Shown piece after piece: positions 51,148 to 59,954 of a stretch of 64,000 nt of DNA. The stretch is from Streptomyces fumigatiscleroticus (GTDB taxonomy: Bacteria; Actinomycetota; Actinomycetes; Streptomycetales; Streptomycetaceae). The DNA is taken from assembly GCF_014647975.1 (NCBI RefSeq), contig NZ_BMQF01000015.1:124001-188000 (forward strand), read 5' to 3'. The stretch's first letter is position 1. Each line of letters opens with the position of its first letter. The notes under the pieces were generated by a model that saw nothing but the letters and a program-made list of their open reading frames with translations, made no database searches and was not told the origin of the DNA. A program made the translations under genes and the position numbers.

Positions 51148-51828
51148 TCAGTGCTGAGGGTGTGGGTGCGAGCCGAACGAGGGCCGCCGTCCGGCCGGGG
51201 CACCCGAAGCCAAGCGGCCGGCTTCGAGGCGCAGCCTGATGGCATGGAACACCTCGATCACCCCGAGGACCACGGCCATGGCGCCCGCCACCAGGGTGAG
51301 CGCGGCGATCGAGGTGAACGGCGAGACGATCAGCACGATGCCCGCCAGCATGCCGATGATTCCGGAGAACAGCATCCAGCCCCGCGCCGGCATGGCTTCG
51401 GCGGAGGCCGCGGTGGCCGTCGTCATGACGCCGCGCAGCAGCCAGCTGAAACCGATCCACAGAGCGAGCAGCAGAAGCGACTCCAGGGTGCCCCTGAAGC
51501 AGAGCAGTCCCAGCAGCACGGAGAACGCACCGGTGAAGAAGTGCAGGGCCCGCAGATGCCCGGGGACGTGTGTGCCGAAGGCGGCGGCCAGTTGGAAGAC
51601 TCCGGTGACCAGCAGGTAGACGCCGAAGAGCACACCGACGACCCGCAACGTCTCCCCGGGCCAGGCGAAGATCACCACGCCCAGGGCGATGGTGGCCAGG
51701 CCCGTGGTGAGCAGGAGCTGCCAGCCCAGGTTCGCCACCACGCCCAGGAGCCCGGTGGCGGAGGCGTCCGGTGGCCCGGTACCGGACGGGGAGTCGCCGG
51801 CGCCTGAGGAATTGGGAGATGACGTCAT
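51148..51828 (-). CDS. HdeD/DUF308-like membrane protein
   Basis: A 226-residue protein with about six hydrophobic helices in pairs: 'LLLTTGLATIALGVVIFAW', 'VVGVLFGVYLLVTGVFQLAA', 'FFTGAFSVLLGLLCF', 'SLLLLALWIGFSWLLRG', 'GWMLFSGIIGMLAGIVLIV' and 'IAALTLVAGAMAVVLGVIEV'. This is the DUF308 (HdeD) pattern, related to acid and envelope stress. GAGGAGGGAAG precedes the ATG at 51828. The adjacent lipid kinase lies downstream on the same strand with a 260-base gap. Confidence 0.82.
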   Translation of the reverse strand: MTSSPNSSGAGDSPSGTGPPDASATGLLGVVANLGWQLLLTTGLATIALGVVIFAWPGETLRVVGVLFGVYLLVTGVFQLAAAFGTHVPGHLRALHFFTGAFSVLLGLLCFRGTLESLLLLALWIGFSWLLRGVMTTATAASAEAMPARGWMLFSGIIGMLAGIVLIVSPFTSIAALTLVAGAMAVVLGVIEVFHAIRLRLEAGRLASGAPAGRRPSFGSHPHPQH

Positions 51829-52845
51829 CGCTTCCCTCCTCGTTGAGAACCACCCGCGCAAGTCGGTGTCTGTCCATCGTCACCCCGCCCGGCCCTGGTC
51901 GTGCCGGAGGGGAGAGGCACTTCGGAGGTTGCGGCACTCCCGCACGTACGCCCGGCCCATCCGAGCAGGAACGACGCGAAGCCGGCGCCGAATGGTGAAC
52001 GACGCTTGCCCGATCCTGGCTTGGACGGCGAGACGAGCGTCCGGACAGGCGTAGGGACCGGGCGACTGCTCCACGATGCGTAGCCGGCGGTCACCACCGC
52101 TTCTGTACACGACTGCTGTAGCTCTCGGAGCCTCGATCGAGGCGGGGTCTTGCCACGATCGCGCCTCGTCCGGTCCGCGGAAGTAGCGTGCGCGCGGGCA
52201 GGGTTCCGCTGTTCGGGCAGGCGGTCGACGCGGTACCGGCACGATCCCGATGTGCGCGGACGTGGCGCTGCCGCGGCGCCGCACCCGAACCGTCAGCGGC
52301 GCTCTGTACGGGTGCGGAGGCGGGCGAGGATGCCGGTCGGCTCGCACCGTTCGACGACGTAGCGGCGAGCCACTTCTTCGAGGCGTCCGCACCGACCGGG
52401 CAACCCTCTTCGCCGAGACCGCCGACCGCCTTCCAGACCTTCCTGGTCCGAAACCATCCTCCCGGGCCGCGGTCATCGCGCATCCTCGGCGGCCGGCCTC
52501 GACCGGCCAAGAGCCACGGCGGAGTCAAGCGCACGTCGCCCCACGGCTGTGCGCAGTGACGCGCAGGCCGCTCCGGGGCAGTAGTAGTACCACGGCTACC
52601 TGCGGGTCCGCTGCCCCGCCGTGACGGCCAACTCCCGTTTCCGGCCCGGCTTGACGGAACACTGCCGCATGTCACCTCGCCCCGGCCCTTCCAGGGCCCT
52701 ACGCGGCTGCTCCGGCGGGATCCGGGCATGTCGTTGAAGCTGAGTACTCCGGCGCGATATGTCCGCACTGTGCAGCAGTTGCGGGTGGTAGCGTCCCTCT
52801 CCCTGTCGGCACCATGCTTCTGCGGACTGAGGAGGGCGCGGGCCC
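51829..52845. other. Region without a recognised gene upstream of rppA
   Basis: About 1 kb. Long frames are open on both strands but contain no recognisable protein family. The part from about 52680 carries the rppA leader, with GAGGAGGG ten bases before its start; a possible -10 TAGCGT is at 52787-52792. No strong dyad was picked out. Confidence 0.4.
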
Positions 52846-53913
52846 ATGGCGACTCTGTGCAGGCCTTCGGTTTCCGTTCCAGAACACGTGATCACCATGG
52901 AGGAGACGCTGGAACTGGCGCGCACCCACCACGCCGACCATCCCCAACTTCCGCTGGCTCTGCGTCTGATCGAGAACACCGGTGTACGCACCCGGCACAT
53001 CGTGCAGCCCATCGACGAGACGCTGAGGCACCCGGGGTTCGAGGAGCGCAACAGGGTCTACGTGGCCGAGGCCAAGGCCCGTGTACCCGCCGTGGTACGG
53101 GCGGCGCTGGCCGACGCGGAACTCCTCGCGTCCGACATCGACGTGATCGTCTACGTCTCCTGCACCGGATTCATGATGCCCTCGCTCACAGCCTGGCTGA
53201 TCAACACGATGGGGTTCGACAGCACCACCCGGCAGATCCCCATCGCCCAGCTGGGCTGTGCGGCGGGCGGCGCCGCCATCAACCGGGCGCACGACTTCTG
53301 CTCGGCCTATCCCGAGGCCAACGCCTTGCTCGTGTCCTGCGAGTTCTGCTCGCTGTGCTATCAGCCGACCGACCTCGGCGTGGGGTCGCTGCTGTCCAAC
53401 GGCCTGTTCGGCGACGGTGTCGCCGCCGCGGTGGTCCGCGGCCGGGGCGGTACGGGCGTCGAGCTGGAGCGCAACGGGTCCTATCTGATTCCGAGGACGG
53501 AGGAGTGGATCGCGTACGACGTGCGCGCCACGGGCTTCCACTTCCTGCTGGACAAGCGGGTGCCGACCACCATGGAGCCGCTCGCGCCGGTCCTGCGGGA
53601 GCTGGCGAGGCGGCACGGCTGGGACGCCTCCGACCTGGACTTCTATATCGTCCATGCGGGCGGCCCACGCATTCTGGACGACCTCAGCAAATTCCTGGAG
53701 ATCGATGCGTACGCCTTCCGCTTCAGCCGGGCCACGCTCACCGAGTACGGCAACATCGCCAGCGCCGTGGTGCTGGACGCGCTGCGCCGGCTGTTCGACG
53801 CGGGCGGTGCCGCGCACCGGGCACGCGGGATGCTGGCCGGCTTCGGCCCCGGCATCACCGCCGAGATGGCGCTGGGCCGCTGGCAGCGCGCGGCCGTGCG
53901 AGAGGCGGCGTGA
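52846..53913 (+). CDS. rppA: Type III polyketide synthase, 1,3,6,8-tetrahydroxynaphthalene synthase
   Basis: A 355-residue type III PKS very close in pattern to Streptomyces RppA, which condenses five malonyl-CoA into tetrahydroxynaphthalene, the precursor of flaviolin and melanin-like pigments. Catalytic Cys in 'PIAQLGCAAGGAAINRAHDF', His in 'LDFYIVHAGGPRILDDL' and Asn in 'TLTEYGNIASAVVLDAL'. The family start 'VITMEETLELA' and 'IENTGVRTRHIVQP' are present. It leads an operon with the P450 and cupin genes, the same order as SCO1206-1208 in S. coelicolor. Confidence 0.93.
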   Translation: MATLCRPSVSVPEHVITMEETLELARTHHADHPQLPLALRLIENTGVRTRHIVQPIDETLRHPGFEERNRVYVAEAKARVPAVVRAALADAELLASDIDVIVYVSCTGFMMPSLTAWLINTMGFDSTTRQIPIAQLGCAAGGAAINRAHDFCSAYPEANALLVSCEFCSLCYQPTDLGVGSLLSNGLFGDGVAAAVVRGRGGTGVELERNGSYLIPRTEEWIAYDVRATGFHFLLDKRVPTTMEPLAPVLRELARRHGWDASDLDFYIVHAGGPRILDDLSKFLEIDAYAFRFSRATLTEYGNIASAVVLDALRRLFDAGGAAHRARGMLAGFGPGITAEMALGRWQRAAVREAA

Positions 53914-55133
53914 ACGCCATGGACCAGGAGATCCGCACCGGGCCGATACCGCCCGTCCGGTACTGGCCGGCCCTCGATCTGAACGGGACCGACTTCGACC
54001 CCGTTCTGACCGAACTGATGCGGGAGGGACCAGTCACCCGCATCCAGCTTCCCAACGGCGAGGGCTGGGCCTGGCTGGTGACCCGCCACGACGACGTGAA
54101 GCTGGTGACCAACGACGCGCGCTTCAGCCGCGAGGCCGTCGTGGGACGGCAGGTGACCCGGCTCGCGCCGCACTTCATCCCGGCCGCCGGGGCGGTGGGC
54201 TTCGTCGACCCGCCCGAGCACACGCGGCTGCGCCGCTCGGTGGCCGCCGCCTTCACCACGCGCGGCGTGGAGCGGCTGCGCGACAACGCCCGCGCCCTGC
54301 TGGACGGCATGGTCGGGGACATGCTGCGCGCCGGAGCACCGGCCGACCTGACCGGCGCGGTGCTCGCCCCCTTCCCCATCGCCGTCATCTGCGAGCTGAT
54401 GGGCGTTCCGGCCGCAGACCGGGAGCGCATGCACACCTGGACCCAGCTGATCCTGTCCTCCGCGCACGGCGCCGAGGTCAGTGAGCGGGCCCGGGACGAG
54501 ATGAGCGCGTACTTCGGGGTGCTGATCGGCGAGCGGCGTGGCAGCGGTGGCGAGGATGTGGCGTCGCTGCTCGGCGCGGCCGTGGGCCACAAGGAGCTGA
54601 CCGTCGAGGAGGCCGTCGGCCTCGCGGTGCTCATCCAGATCGGCGGCGAGGCCGTCACCAACAACTCCGGCCAGATGTTCTTCGTCCTGCTCACCCGCCC
54701 CGACCTGTGGCGGCGGCTGCGCGAGGAACCCGGGGTGCGTCCCCGGGCCGTGGACGAGCTGCTGCGCTGGATCCCGCACCGCAGTGCCGTGGGCCTGTCC
54801 CGCATCGCGCTGGAGGACGTGGAGATCAAAGGGGTGCAGATCAAGAAGGGTGACGCGGTGTACGTGTCGTACCTGGCGGCCAATCGCGATCCCGAGGTCT
54901 TCCCCGACCCGGACCGGATCGACGTCACCCGCAGCCCGAACCCGCACCTGGCCTTCGGGCACGGACCGCACTACTGCGTGGGCGGGATGCTGGCCCGTCT
55001 GGAGTCGGAGCTGCTGGTCGACGCAGTGCTGGACCGGCTGCCCGGGCTGCGTCTCGCGGTGCCGCCCGATGAGGTCCCCTTCCGCAAGGGCGCACTGATC
55101 CGCGGGCCCGAGGCCCTGCCCGTGACCTGGTGA
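53910..55133 (+). CDS. Cytochrome P450, CYP158A2-like flaviolin-coupling enzyme
   Basis: A P450 of about 407 residues that strongly resembles CYP158A2, which couples flaviolin molecules into di- and trimers. Motifs: I-helix 'AVLIQIGGEAVTNNSG' (lacking the usual acid-Thr pair, as in CYP158A2), Glu-x-x-Arg in 'VDELLRWIPHRSAV', and the haem Cys in 'LAFGHGPHYCVGGMLAR'. GTG at 53910 overlaps the rppA stop by four bases (GTGA); ATG at 53919 is an alternative in frame. Translational coupling to rppA is likely. Redox partners are not encoded here. Confidence 0.9.
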   Translation: MNAMDQEIRTGPIPPVRYWPALDLNGTDFDPVLTELMREGPVTRIQLPNGEGWAWLVTRHDDVKLVTNDARFSREAVVGRQVTRLAPHFIPAAGAVGFVDPPEHTRLRRSVAAAFTTRGVERLRDNARALLDGMVGDMLRAGAPADLTGAVLAPFPIAVICELMGVPAADRERMHTWTQLILSSAHGAEVSERARDEMSAYFGVLIGERRGSGGEDVASLLGAAVGHKELTVEEAVGLAVLIQIGGEAVTNNSGQMFFVLLTRPDLWRRLREEPGVRPRAVDELLRWIPHRSAVGLSRIALEDVEIKGVQIKKGDAVYVSYLAANRDPEVFPDPDRIDVTRSPNPHLAFGHGPHYCVGGMLARLESELLVDAVLDRLPGLRLAVPPDEVPFRKGALIRGPEALPVTW

Positions 55134-55140
55134 GCGGCTG

Positions 55141-55683
55141 ATGACGGCGCCCGAGGGGCTACTCGTGCCGCCGGGCCACGGGCGCACCGTACGTACCCCG
55201 GCCCAGCATGTGACGTTCAAGGTGACAGGCGCGCACTCGCGCGCGGCATCCAGCTTCGAGGTGGTCGTCCCGCCCGGCTTCGACGTGGGCGCCCATGTGC
55301 ACACGCGCAGCGAGGAGCTGTTCTACATACTCGAGGGCGAGCTGGACGTGCTCGCCTTCGAGCCACGGGTGCGGACCCCGGACGGCTGGCAGCACTGGGA
55401 ATCACCCTCGGGCGGCCGCGTGGCGCGGGCGGTTCCCGGCACGGTCATCGTCGTCCCGCCGGGCTGCCCGCACGCGTTCGCCAACCCCACCTCCGAACCG
55501 GCGAAGATGTTCTTCCAGGCGTCCCCGCCGCCCGACCACGAACGGTACTTCGAGGAACTGCTGCAGATCCTCGCGCGCGGCGGGACTCCCGACCACGCCG
55601 CAGTCGAGGAGTTGCGCACCCGCTACGACATCGAACAGCTCACACCGCTCCGGCAGCGGGCCGCGGGCCGGGAACGCCCCTGA
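55141..55683 (+). CDS. Cupin of the rppA operon, MomA-like
   Basis: A 180-residue cupin: motif 1 'GAHVHTRSEELFYILEGELD', motif 2 'IVVPPGCPHAFANPTSEPA'. In other Streptomyces a cupin in this position (SCO1208; MomA in related operons) oxidises tetrahydroxynaphthalene to flaviolin as a quinone-forming monooxygenase. Its start lies seven bases after the P450 stop, so it is in the same operon. Role is inferred from operon position and fold. Confidence 0.85.
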   Translation: MTAPEGLLVPPGHGRTVRTPAQHVTFKVTGAHSRAASSFEVVVPPGFDVGAHVHTRSEELFYILEGELDVLAFEPRVRTPDGWQHWESPSGGRVARAVPGTVIVVPPGCPHAFANPTSEPAKMFFQASPPPDHERYFEELLQILARGGTPDHAAVEELRTRYDIEQLTPLRQRAAGRERP

Positions 55684-55779
55684 GCCTTGCCAGAGCCTCC
55701 ACGACAGGTCCAGACCTGCCCGCACTGCCGCCCGGCCACCGGACTGGGCGTCGTGGCACCAACTAGGTACCATCGTGTC

Positions 55780-56019
55780 ATGCCATCACTGAACGTGTCC
55801 TTCTCCGAAGAGGAAATGGAAGGCGTCCGCGCGGCCGCCGCCGCGGAGGGCAAGAGCCTGAAGGCGTACCTTCACGATCTCGGTGTGCGCGAGATGCACC
55901 GCAAGCGGTTCGTCGCCGGCGCCGCCGCCTGGGCGGAGAAGCTGCGCAGTGAGTTCGACGAGGCGTTCCCCGAGGAGATCCCGCCCTCCCGGCGTGACGG
56001 TGGGACCGCGGCCGCCTGA
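55780..56019 (+). CDS. Probable antitoxin of a Fic/Doc-like pair
   Basis: A 79-residue protein with a short N-terminal strand ('SLNVSFSEEEMEGV') and helices ('AAAAEGKSLKAYLHDLGVRE') like a ribbon-helix-helix DNA-binding antitoxin, followed by an acidic tail that could block the toxin. Its TGA overlaps the ATG of the toxin gene by one base, the usual arrangement. It would also repress the operon; GGTACC at 55767-55772 lies close to the start. Confidence 0.7.
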   Translation: MPSLNVSFSEEEMEGVRAAAAAEGKSLKAYLHDLGVREMHRKRFVAGAAAWAEKLRSEFDEAFPEEIPPSRRDGGTAAA

Positions 56020-56396
56020 TGGATCTGCGCATCGACGTCTCCTGGCTGCTCGACGTGCAGGAGGCTGCCCTCGGGCATGAGGACGTGACGGTCGCCGACC
56101 ACTCCGCGCTGGTGGCAGCTGTCGCGCGGCACAGGACTCGGATGCCGACGCTGGAGGCGTCCGATCCGGATGCGGCCTGGCGTGCGGCCGCGCTGCTGCA
56201 CACGATCGTGCGGCTGGAGCCGCTGCCGCACCGGAACAGCCTCTTCGCCGCTTTCGTCGCCGCCCAGTACATGGATCAGCATGGTGAAGGGATCGATCCA
56301 CCCTATGGGGCTTTGTCTGATTTGATCCGGAAAGTCCGCGACAGTCGCTTGAACGTGTACGCCGTCGCCGAGGCCCTACGGTCCTGGAGACTCTGA
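56019..56396 (+). CDS. Fic/Doc-like toxin with a degenerate active-site motif
   Basis: A 125-residue protein matching the small Streptomyces proteins annotated as the toxin part of Fic-family systems: 'MDLRIDVSWLLDVQEAALG', 'AAWRAAALLHTIVRLEPLPH', 'RNSLFAAFVAAQYMDQHGEG', 'DLIRKVRDSRLNVYAVAEAL'. Classic Doc/Fic proteins carry His-x-Phe-x-(Asp/Glu)-x-Asn-(Lys/Gly)-Arg. Here the corresponding place reads 'EPLPHRNSLFAAF', with only the Asn kept, so AMP transfer or phosphorylation activity is doubtful. Translationally coupled to the antitoxin gene. Confidence 0.7.
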   Translation: MDLRIDVSWLLDVQEAALGHEDVTVADHSALVAAVARHRTRMPTLEASDPDAAWRAAALLHTIVRLEPLPHRNSLFAAFVAAQYMDQHGEGIDPPYGALSDLIRKVRDSRLNVYAVAEALRSWRL

Positions 56397-56452
56397 GACG
56401 CTGCCGCCGGCCGGGTCCCCACCGGGTGGTCGTCTGCCTCTGAGGGGCAGCC

Positions 56453-56986
56453 CTATCTGCCCTTGACCTCCAGCGCCTTTCGGGCCAGGCCGATGAACGT
56501 GACGTAGGCTTCCCGGAAGTCCCGGTAGGCGGCGTCGTACGCGTCCCGGCACGCGGGACTGTCGTCACCGACCAGCGCGTCGAGCCGCTGCTGTACGCGC
56601 CGGGCCATGTTCCGCACATGATCCGCCGCGTCGGACACAGCGGCAGGACCATCGAGCCGGACCTCGTGCATCGCCTTGTTCATGTCCCCGATGGCGGGGC
56701 CGATGCGCTCGTACATCTGCGTCAGGAGCCTGGCCCTGCTCTCACGATCACGCGCCGCATCGACGTCATCGATCTGCCACGTGACCACGTTGAACGCGTG
56801 CACGCAGCTCATCATCTCCCGATATGCGGATCGGCGCCGCTCACGCTCCTCTCGCAGGGCCTCCGCCCTTGTGGTTGTCTCGGCTTGCGCCCGCGCTGCG
56901 CGGAAGGTCGCCCGCGCGGTGATGTAGCTGGCTCCGAGTGCGGTCAGTGCAGTGAGGATGCCGACCCACAGTCCGCTGTTCGCCAT
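56453..56986 (-). CDS. Membrane-anchored coiled-coil hypothetical protein
   Basis: A 177-residue protein with one N-terminal membrane helix ('GLWVGILTALTALGASYITA') and then a long charged coiled coil ('RAARAQAETTTRAEALREER'), followed by a helical C-terminal domain facing the cytoplasm. Similar proteins are common in Streptomyces as uncharacterised single-pass membrane proteins. It converges on the toxin gene. Function unknown. Confidence 0.75.
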   Translation of the reverse strand: MANSGLWVGILTALTALGASYITARATFRAARAQAETTTRAEALREERERRRSAYREMMSCVHAFNVVTWQIDDVDAARDRESRARLLTQMYERIGPAIGDMNKAMHEVRLDGPAAVSDAADHVRNMARRVQQRLDALVGDDSPACRDAYDAAYRDFREAYVTFIGLARKALEVKGR

Positions 56987-57353
56987 GGTCGAGAAGTCTG
57001 TCAGCCGAGGGCGGCAGTGAGACAGCCCGCGAATCGATCACTGACCGTGACCATCGACGGCCGGTCAGCTCCCCACGAACCGGCCGAACACCGCGCGCCC
57101 GGGCCGCTGGCTCACCAGGCGGCGGACCGGGCCAGGCAGCAGTGCCCGTCATCGGCGATCACCACCACGGGCAGGTCCTGGCCGCAGCGGCAGCGGCAGC
57201 GGCCGGGAGGGATGCGTAACAGCCACGAGGCACCTCCCGTGGCCCGCTTCCCCCGGGATACCCCGTCGAGGCAGGCCGGCTCGGCACGCTCGCTCCCGAC
57301 GGGTGCCGAGGCAGCCTCACACCGTGGCATGCTCGGTCGAGGGGGTGTCGAAC
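56987..57353. other. Intergenic region with a possible small minus-strand frame
   Basis: A minus-strand frame from about 57330 to 57112 ends 'IPPGRCRCRCGQDLPVVVIA' and 'DDGHCCLARSAAW', Cys-rich and possibly a real small protein, but without a clear ribosome site. No other feature. Confidence 0.35.
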
Positions 57354-57833
57354 ATGGCTGATGATTCCCCGGCCGAACGGCGGCAGCAGGCCTACCCACC
57401 GGCCGATGCCCCGGCCTCGGATCCGCGGATTACACCGCTGGCGATAGGCAGCGTCGTCTTCGCCGCCTGCGTGCTGTTCCTGATCGGTCTCTTCCATGCC
57501 GTCGTGGGGCTGGCCGTCCTCATCGACGAGGACGTGCTGTCTCCGCCGGACAGCTACCTCTTCGCGTGGGGTACGCACGGATGGGGGTGGCTGCATCTCG
57601 GGTTCGGTGTCGCCGCGGTGGCGGCCGCGGTGAACCTGTTCAGCGCCCGTCCCTCCGCCCGCGGCATCGGCATCGGGGTGGCCGTGCTGAGCGTGGTGAA
57701 GAACTTCTTCTTCGCGCCCTATTCCGGCGTCTGGTCGGCGATCATCGTCGGCATGGATGTGCTGGTGATCTGGGCTCTGACCCGGTACGGCCCGGAGCAG
57801 GCGCGGAAGGTGTACGGCGCGCGCCCGCGGTGA
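57354..57833 (+). CDS. Small four-helix membrane protein, DUF7144-like
   Basis: A 159-residue protein with a Pro-rich cytoplasmic N-terminus and four hydrophobic helices: 'LAIGSVVFAACVLFLIGLFH', 'HGWGWLHLGFGVAAVAAAVN', 'GIGIGVAVLSVVKNFFFAPY' and 'SGVWSAIIVGMDVLVIWAL'. The pattern matches the small membrane family often called DUF7144 in actinobacteria. Function unknown. Confidence 0.75.
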   Translation: MADDSPAERRQQAYPPADAPASDPRITPLAIGSVVFAACVLFLIGLFHAVVGLAVLIDEDVLSPPDSYLFAWGTHGWGWLHLGFGVAAVAAAVNLFSARPSARGIGIGVAVLSVVKNFFFAPYSGVWSAIIVGMDVLVIWALTRYGPEQARKVYGARPR

Positions 57834-57877
57834 GAGCACGGTCACCGCCATCCCCTCGTACGGGGAGCCGCCGCGTC

Positions 57878-58252
57878 ATGGACAGGCATGTCTCCACACG
57901 GCGAGCGCACCGGGGTCCGATCACGACGGGCGTGGCCGTGGGCATGACGGTCGCCGTGCTCGTGGTCACGGACGTGGCCGCCTTTCGGTTCGTCGTCATG
58001 CGGGCGGCCCTCGTCCGATCATGTGCTCCGACCAAGGTGCGCGTGACCACGACGAAGGCCGTGGGGGTGAGTCCGCTGCCTGAAGCTGTTCCGGGGGAGG
58101 CGGTCGCGGAAGCGTCGCGTTTCCGGGACGAGTTGTACGCATGTCCGACCGTGAGGCCAGGAGGGAGCCGGCGGTGGCCGCTGCGGCGGTGCCCATGGCC
58201 GTGGCCCAGCCCCGGTGCGGGATCGGTGAAGAGGTCGACCAGCAGCAGCTGA
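57878..58252 (+). CDS. Hypothetical membrane-anchored protein, C-terminus doubtful
   Basis: The first 90 residues look genuine: 'GPITTGVAVGMTVAVLVVTD' is a membrane helix, followed by a short extracytoplasmic part. The last 30 residues are Arg/Pro/Ser-rich and out of character, so the frame may be truncated or shifted near 58140. On the opposite strand at about 58205-58315 a piece reads 'KTWLITVTGTSHLTARQLLL', like the end of a lost alpha/beta hydrolase. Confidence 0.4.
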   Translation: MDRHVSTRRAHRGPITTGVAVGMTVAVLVVTDVAAFRFVVMRAALVRSCAPTKVRVTTTKAVGVSPLPEAVPGEAVAEASRFRDELYACPTVRPGGSRRWPLRRCPWPWPSPGAGSVKRSTSSS

Positions 58253-58286
58253 CGGGCCGTCAGATGTGAGGTGCCGGTGACGGTGA

Positions 58287-59954
58287 TCAGCCAGGTCTTC
58301 GGCTGCACCCCCTCGGCCCGTATGGCGCGTTGCCTGTTCGCCGGCCCTCGTCGTCCTCTGATTCCATGGCCACTACGGGTCCGGCGGTGGCGTCGAAGGC
58401 GTGGGTGACTTCCGGCACGGTTCCTTCCGCCAGCAAGGCGCGGGCCTCCTCCTCGAAGCGGCGGTCGTTGGCCGTCAGTCTGCCGTGGTGCTGGGCCAGG
58501 TGCTCCGACCAGGAGGCGACCAGGTAGTTCTCGACGAATCGGCCGGGATCCGCTCCGTCCTGGAACAGGCCCCACGCCAGCGCTCCGGTGCGGCGTCGCG
58601 AGCGGGCCACGTGCTCCATGCGTGCGCTGAAGGCGGTCCGGTTCTCCGGCGCGACGCGGTACGTGACGGTGACGAGGACCGGTCCTTGCGCGGGTCCAGG
58701 TTCGAACACCACGTGCGGTACCGGCCAGTGGTCGGACGGGCTCGGATCGATACCGTCCGCCGCGTACAGAGGCCAGCGGCGCACGCTCACTGCGCCGGCC
58801 AGCAGCAGCGCGGCACCGATCAGGAGAGACGCAGCGAGGCCGAGACCATCGGCCAGAGCACCCCACAGCGGTGCGGTCAGCGCCTGCCCGCCCTGGAACA
58901 CCACCAGGTAGACGGCGAGTCCCCGGCCTCTGACCCAGCCGGGCAGCCGTTGCTGAAGAGCGGCGTTGAGCGTGGACAGCACACCGATCCAGGCGAGCCC
59001 CGCGGGCAGCAGCGCAGCTCCCGCGAGCCAGGGCCGGCCTACCGTCGCGAGGATGACCAGCGTCCCGGCGAAGACCGCCGCCCCCGCGGCCAGTATGCCG
59101 TCGGCCCCCAGCCTGCGGCGGATGGCCGGCAGAGCGACGGCACCGCCCACCGCACCCGCCCCGACAGCGCCCAGCAGCAGCCCGTACCCGCCCGAGCCCA
59201 GCCCCAGCCCGCGGCTGGCGACCAGCGGCAGCAGTGACCACAGGGCTGCTCCGCCCGGGACGAACAGAGCCGTGCGCAGCAGGACCCGGCGGACGCCGGG
59301 AGCGTGCCAGACGTAGCGTCTGCCTGCCTGCACCGCGGACAGCAGTCCCTCACCGCGAGCGGTGGTCCGGGGCGGCATCGGACGGTTCCAGGTCAAGAGC
59401 ACTGCCGCGATGCCCAGACAGGAAACGGCGTTGAAGGCGAAGACCCAGCCGGCTCCCGCCGCGGCGACCACCGCGCCGCCGAGGGCGGGACCCACGGCTC
59501 GGGCGAGATTCATGTTCACGGCGCCCAGGGCGGCCGCCTGCCCCAGTTGCTCGCGCTTCACCAGCTCCGGCTGGATCGCCTGCCAAGCGGGTCCCATCAG
59601 CGCGGTCGCGCAGCCCAGCAGGAAGGTGAGCAGCAACAGGGCACCCGGGCCGAGAGCGTCCTGGAACGCGAGCACCGTCAGGACGGTGACCATGGCGAAC
59701 TGTGCGGCCAGAAGCACCTTGCGCCGGTCGTAGCGGTCGGCCAGAACACCGGAGGGCAGGGCGAGCAGGACGACCGGCAGGCTGGAGGCGGTCTGCACGA
59801 GCGTCACCAGCGACGCGCCGTGCCCGACCAGGAGCCACTGGGCGCCGACCGTCTGCATCCAGGTACCGGTGTTGGACACCAGCTGCGCGATCCACAGCGC
59901 CCGGAAGACGCGCGCCGCCAGTGGTGCCCACGTCGAGTCCGCGGAGACCTTCAC
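58287..59954 (-). CDS. MFS exporter (MFS_3 type) with a fused monooxygenase-like domain
   Basis: A 555-residue protein. Residues 1-410 form a twelve-helix MFS transporter of the EntS/DHA3-like group: 'FRALWIAQLVSNTGTWMQTV', 'GVLADRYDRRKVLLAAQFAM', 'LGCATALMGPAWQAIQPELV'. The C-terminal 100 residues ('GPVLVTVTYRVAPENRTAFS', 'WGLFQDGADPGRFVENYLVA') form a dimeric alpha-beta barrel like antibiotic-biosynthesis monooxygenases; this fusion is known for the family. GTG at 59954 overlaps the upstream stop (GTGA). It is the last gene of the operon that starts at 63894. Confidence 0.88.
   Translation of the reverse strand: MKVSADSTWAPLAARVFRALWIAQLVSNTGTWMQTVGAQWLLVGHGASLVTLVQTASSLPVVLLALPSGVLADRYDRRKVLLAAQFAMVTVLTVLAFQDALGPGALLLLTFLLGCATALMGPAWQAIQPELVKREQLGQAAALGAVNMNLARAVGPALGGAVVAAAGAGWVFAFNAVSCLGIAAVLLTWNRPMPPRTTARGEGLLSAVQAGRRYVWHAPGVRRVLLRTALFVPGGAALWSLLPLVASRGLGLGSGGYGLLLGAVGAGAVGGAVALPAIRRRLGADGILAAGAAVFAGTLVILATVGRPWLAGAALLPAGLAWIGVLSTLNAALQQRLPGWVRGRGLAVYLVVFQGGQALTAPLWGALADGLGLAASLLIGAALLLAGAVSVRRWPLYAADGIDPSPSDHWPVPHVVFEPGPAQGPVLVTVTYRVAPENRTAFSARMEHVARSRRRTGALAWGLFQDGADPGRFVENYLVASWSEHLAQHHGRLTANDRRFEEEARALLAEGTVPEVTHAFDATAGPVVAMESEDDEGRRTGNAPYGPRGCSRRPG

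Noticed and set aside
52188..52559. Plus-strand frame of 123 codons upstream of rppA
   Set aside because: No family resemblance, no ribosome site and Arg/Pro/Ser-rich composition typical of a random GC-rich frame.
53643..55304. 553-codon open frame on the minus strand
   Set aside because: Opposite the P450 gene; no motif and no ribosome site.
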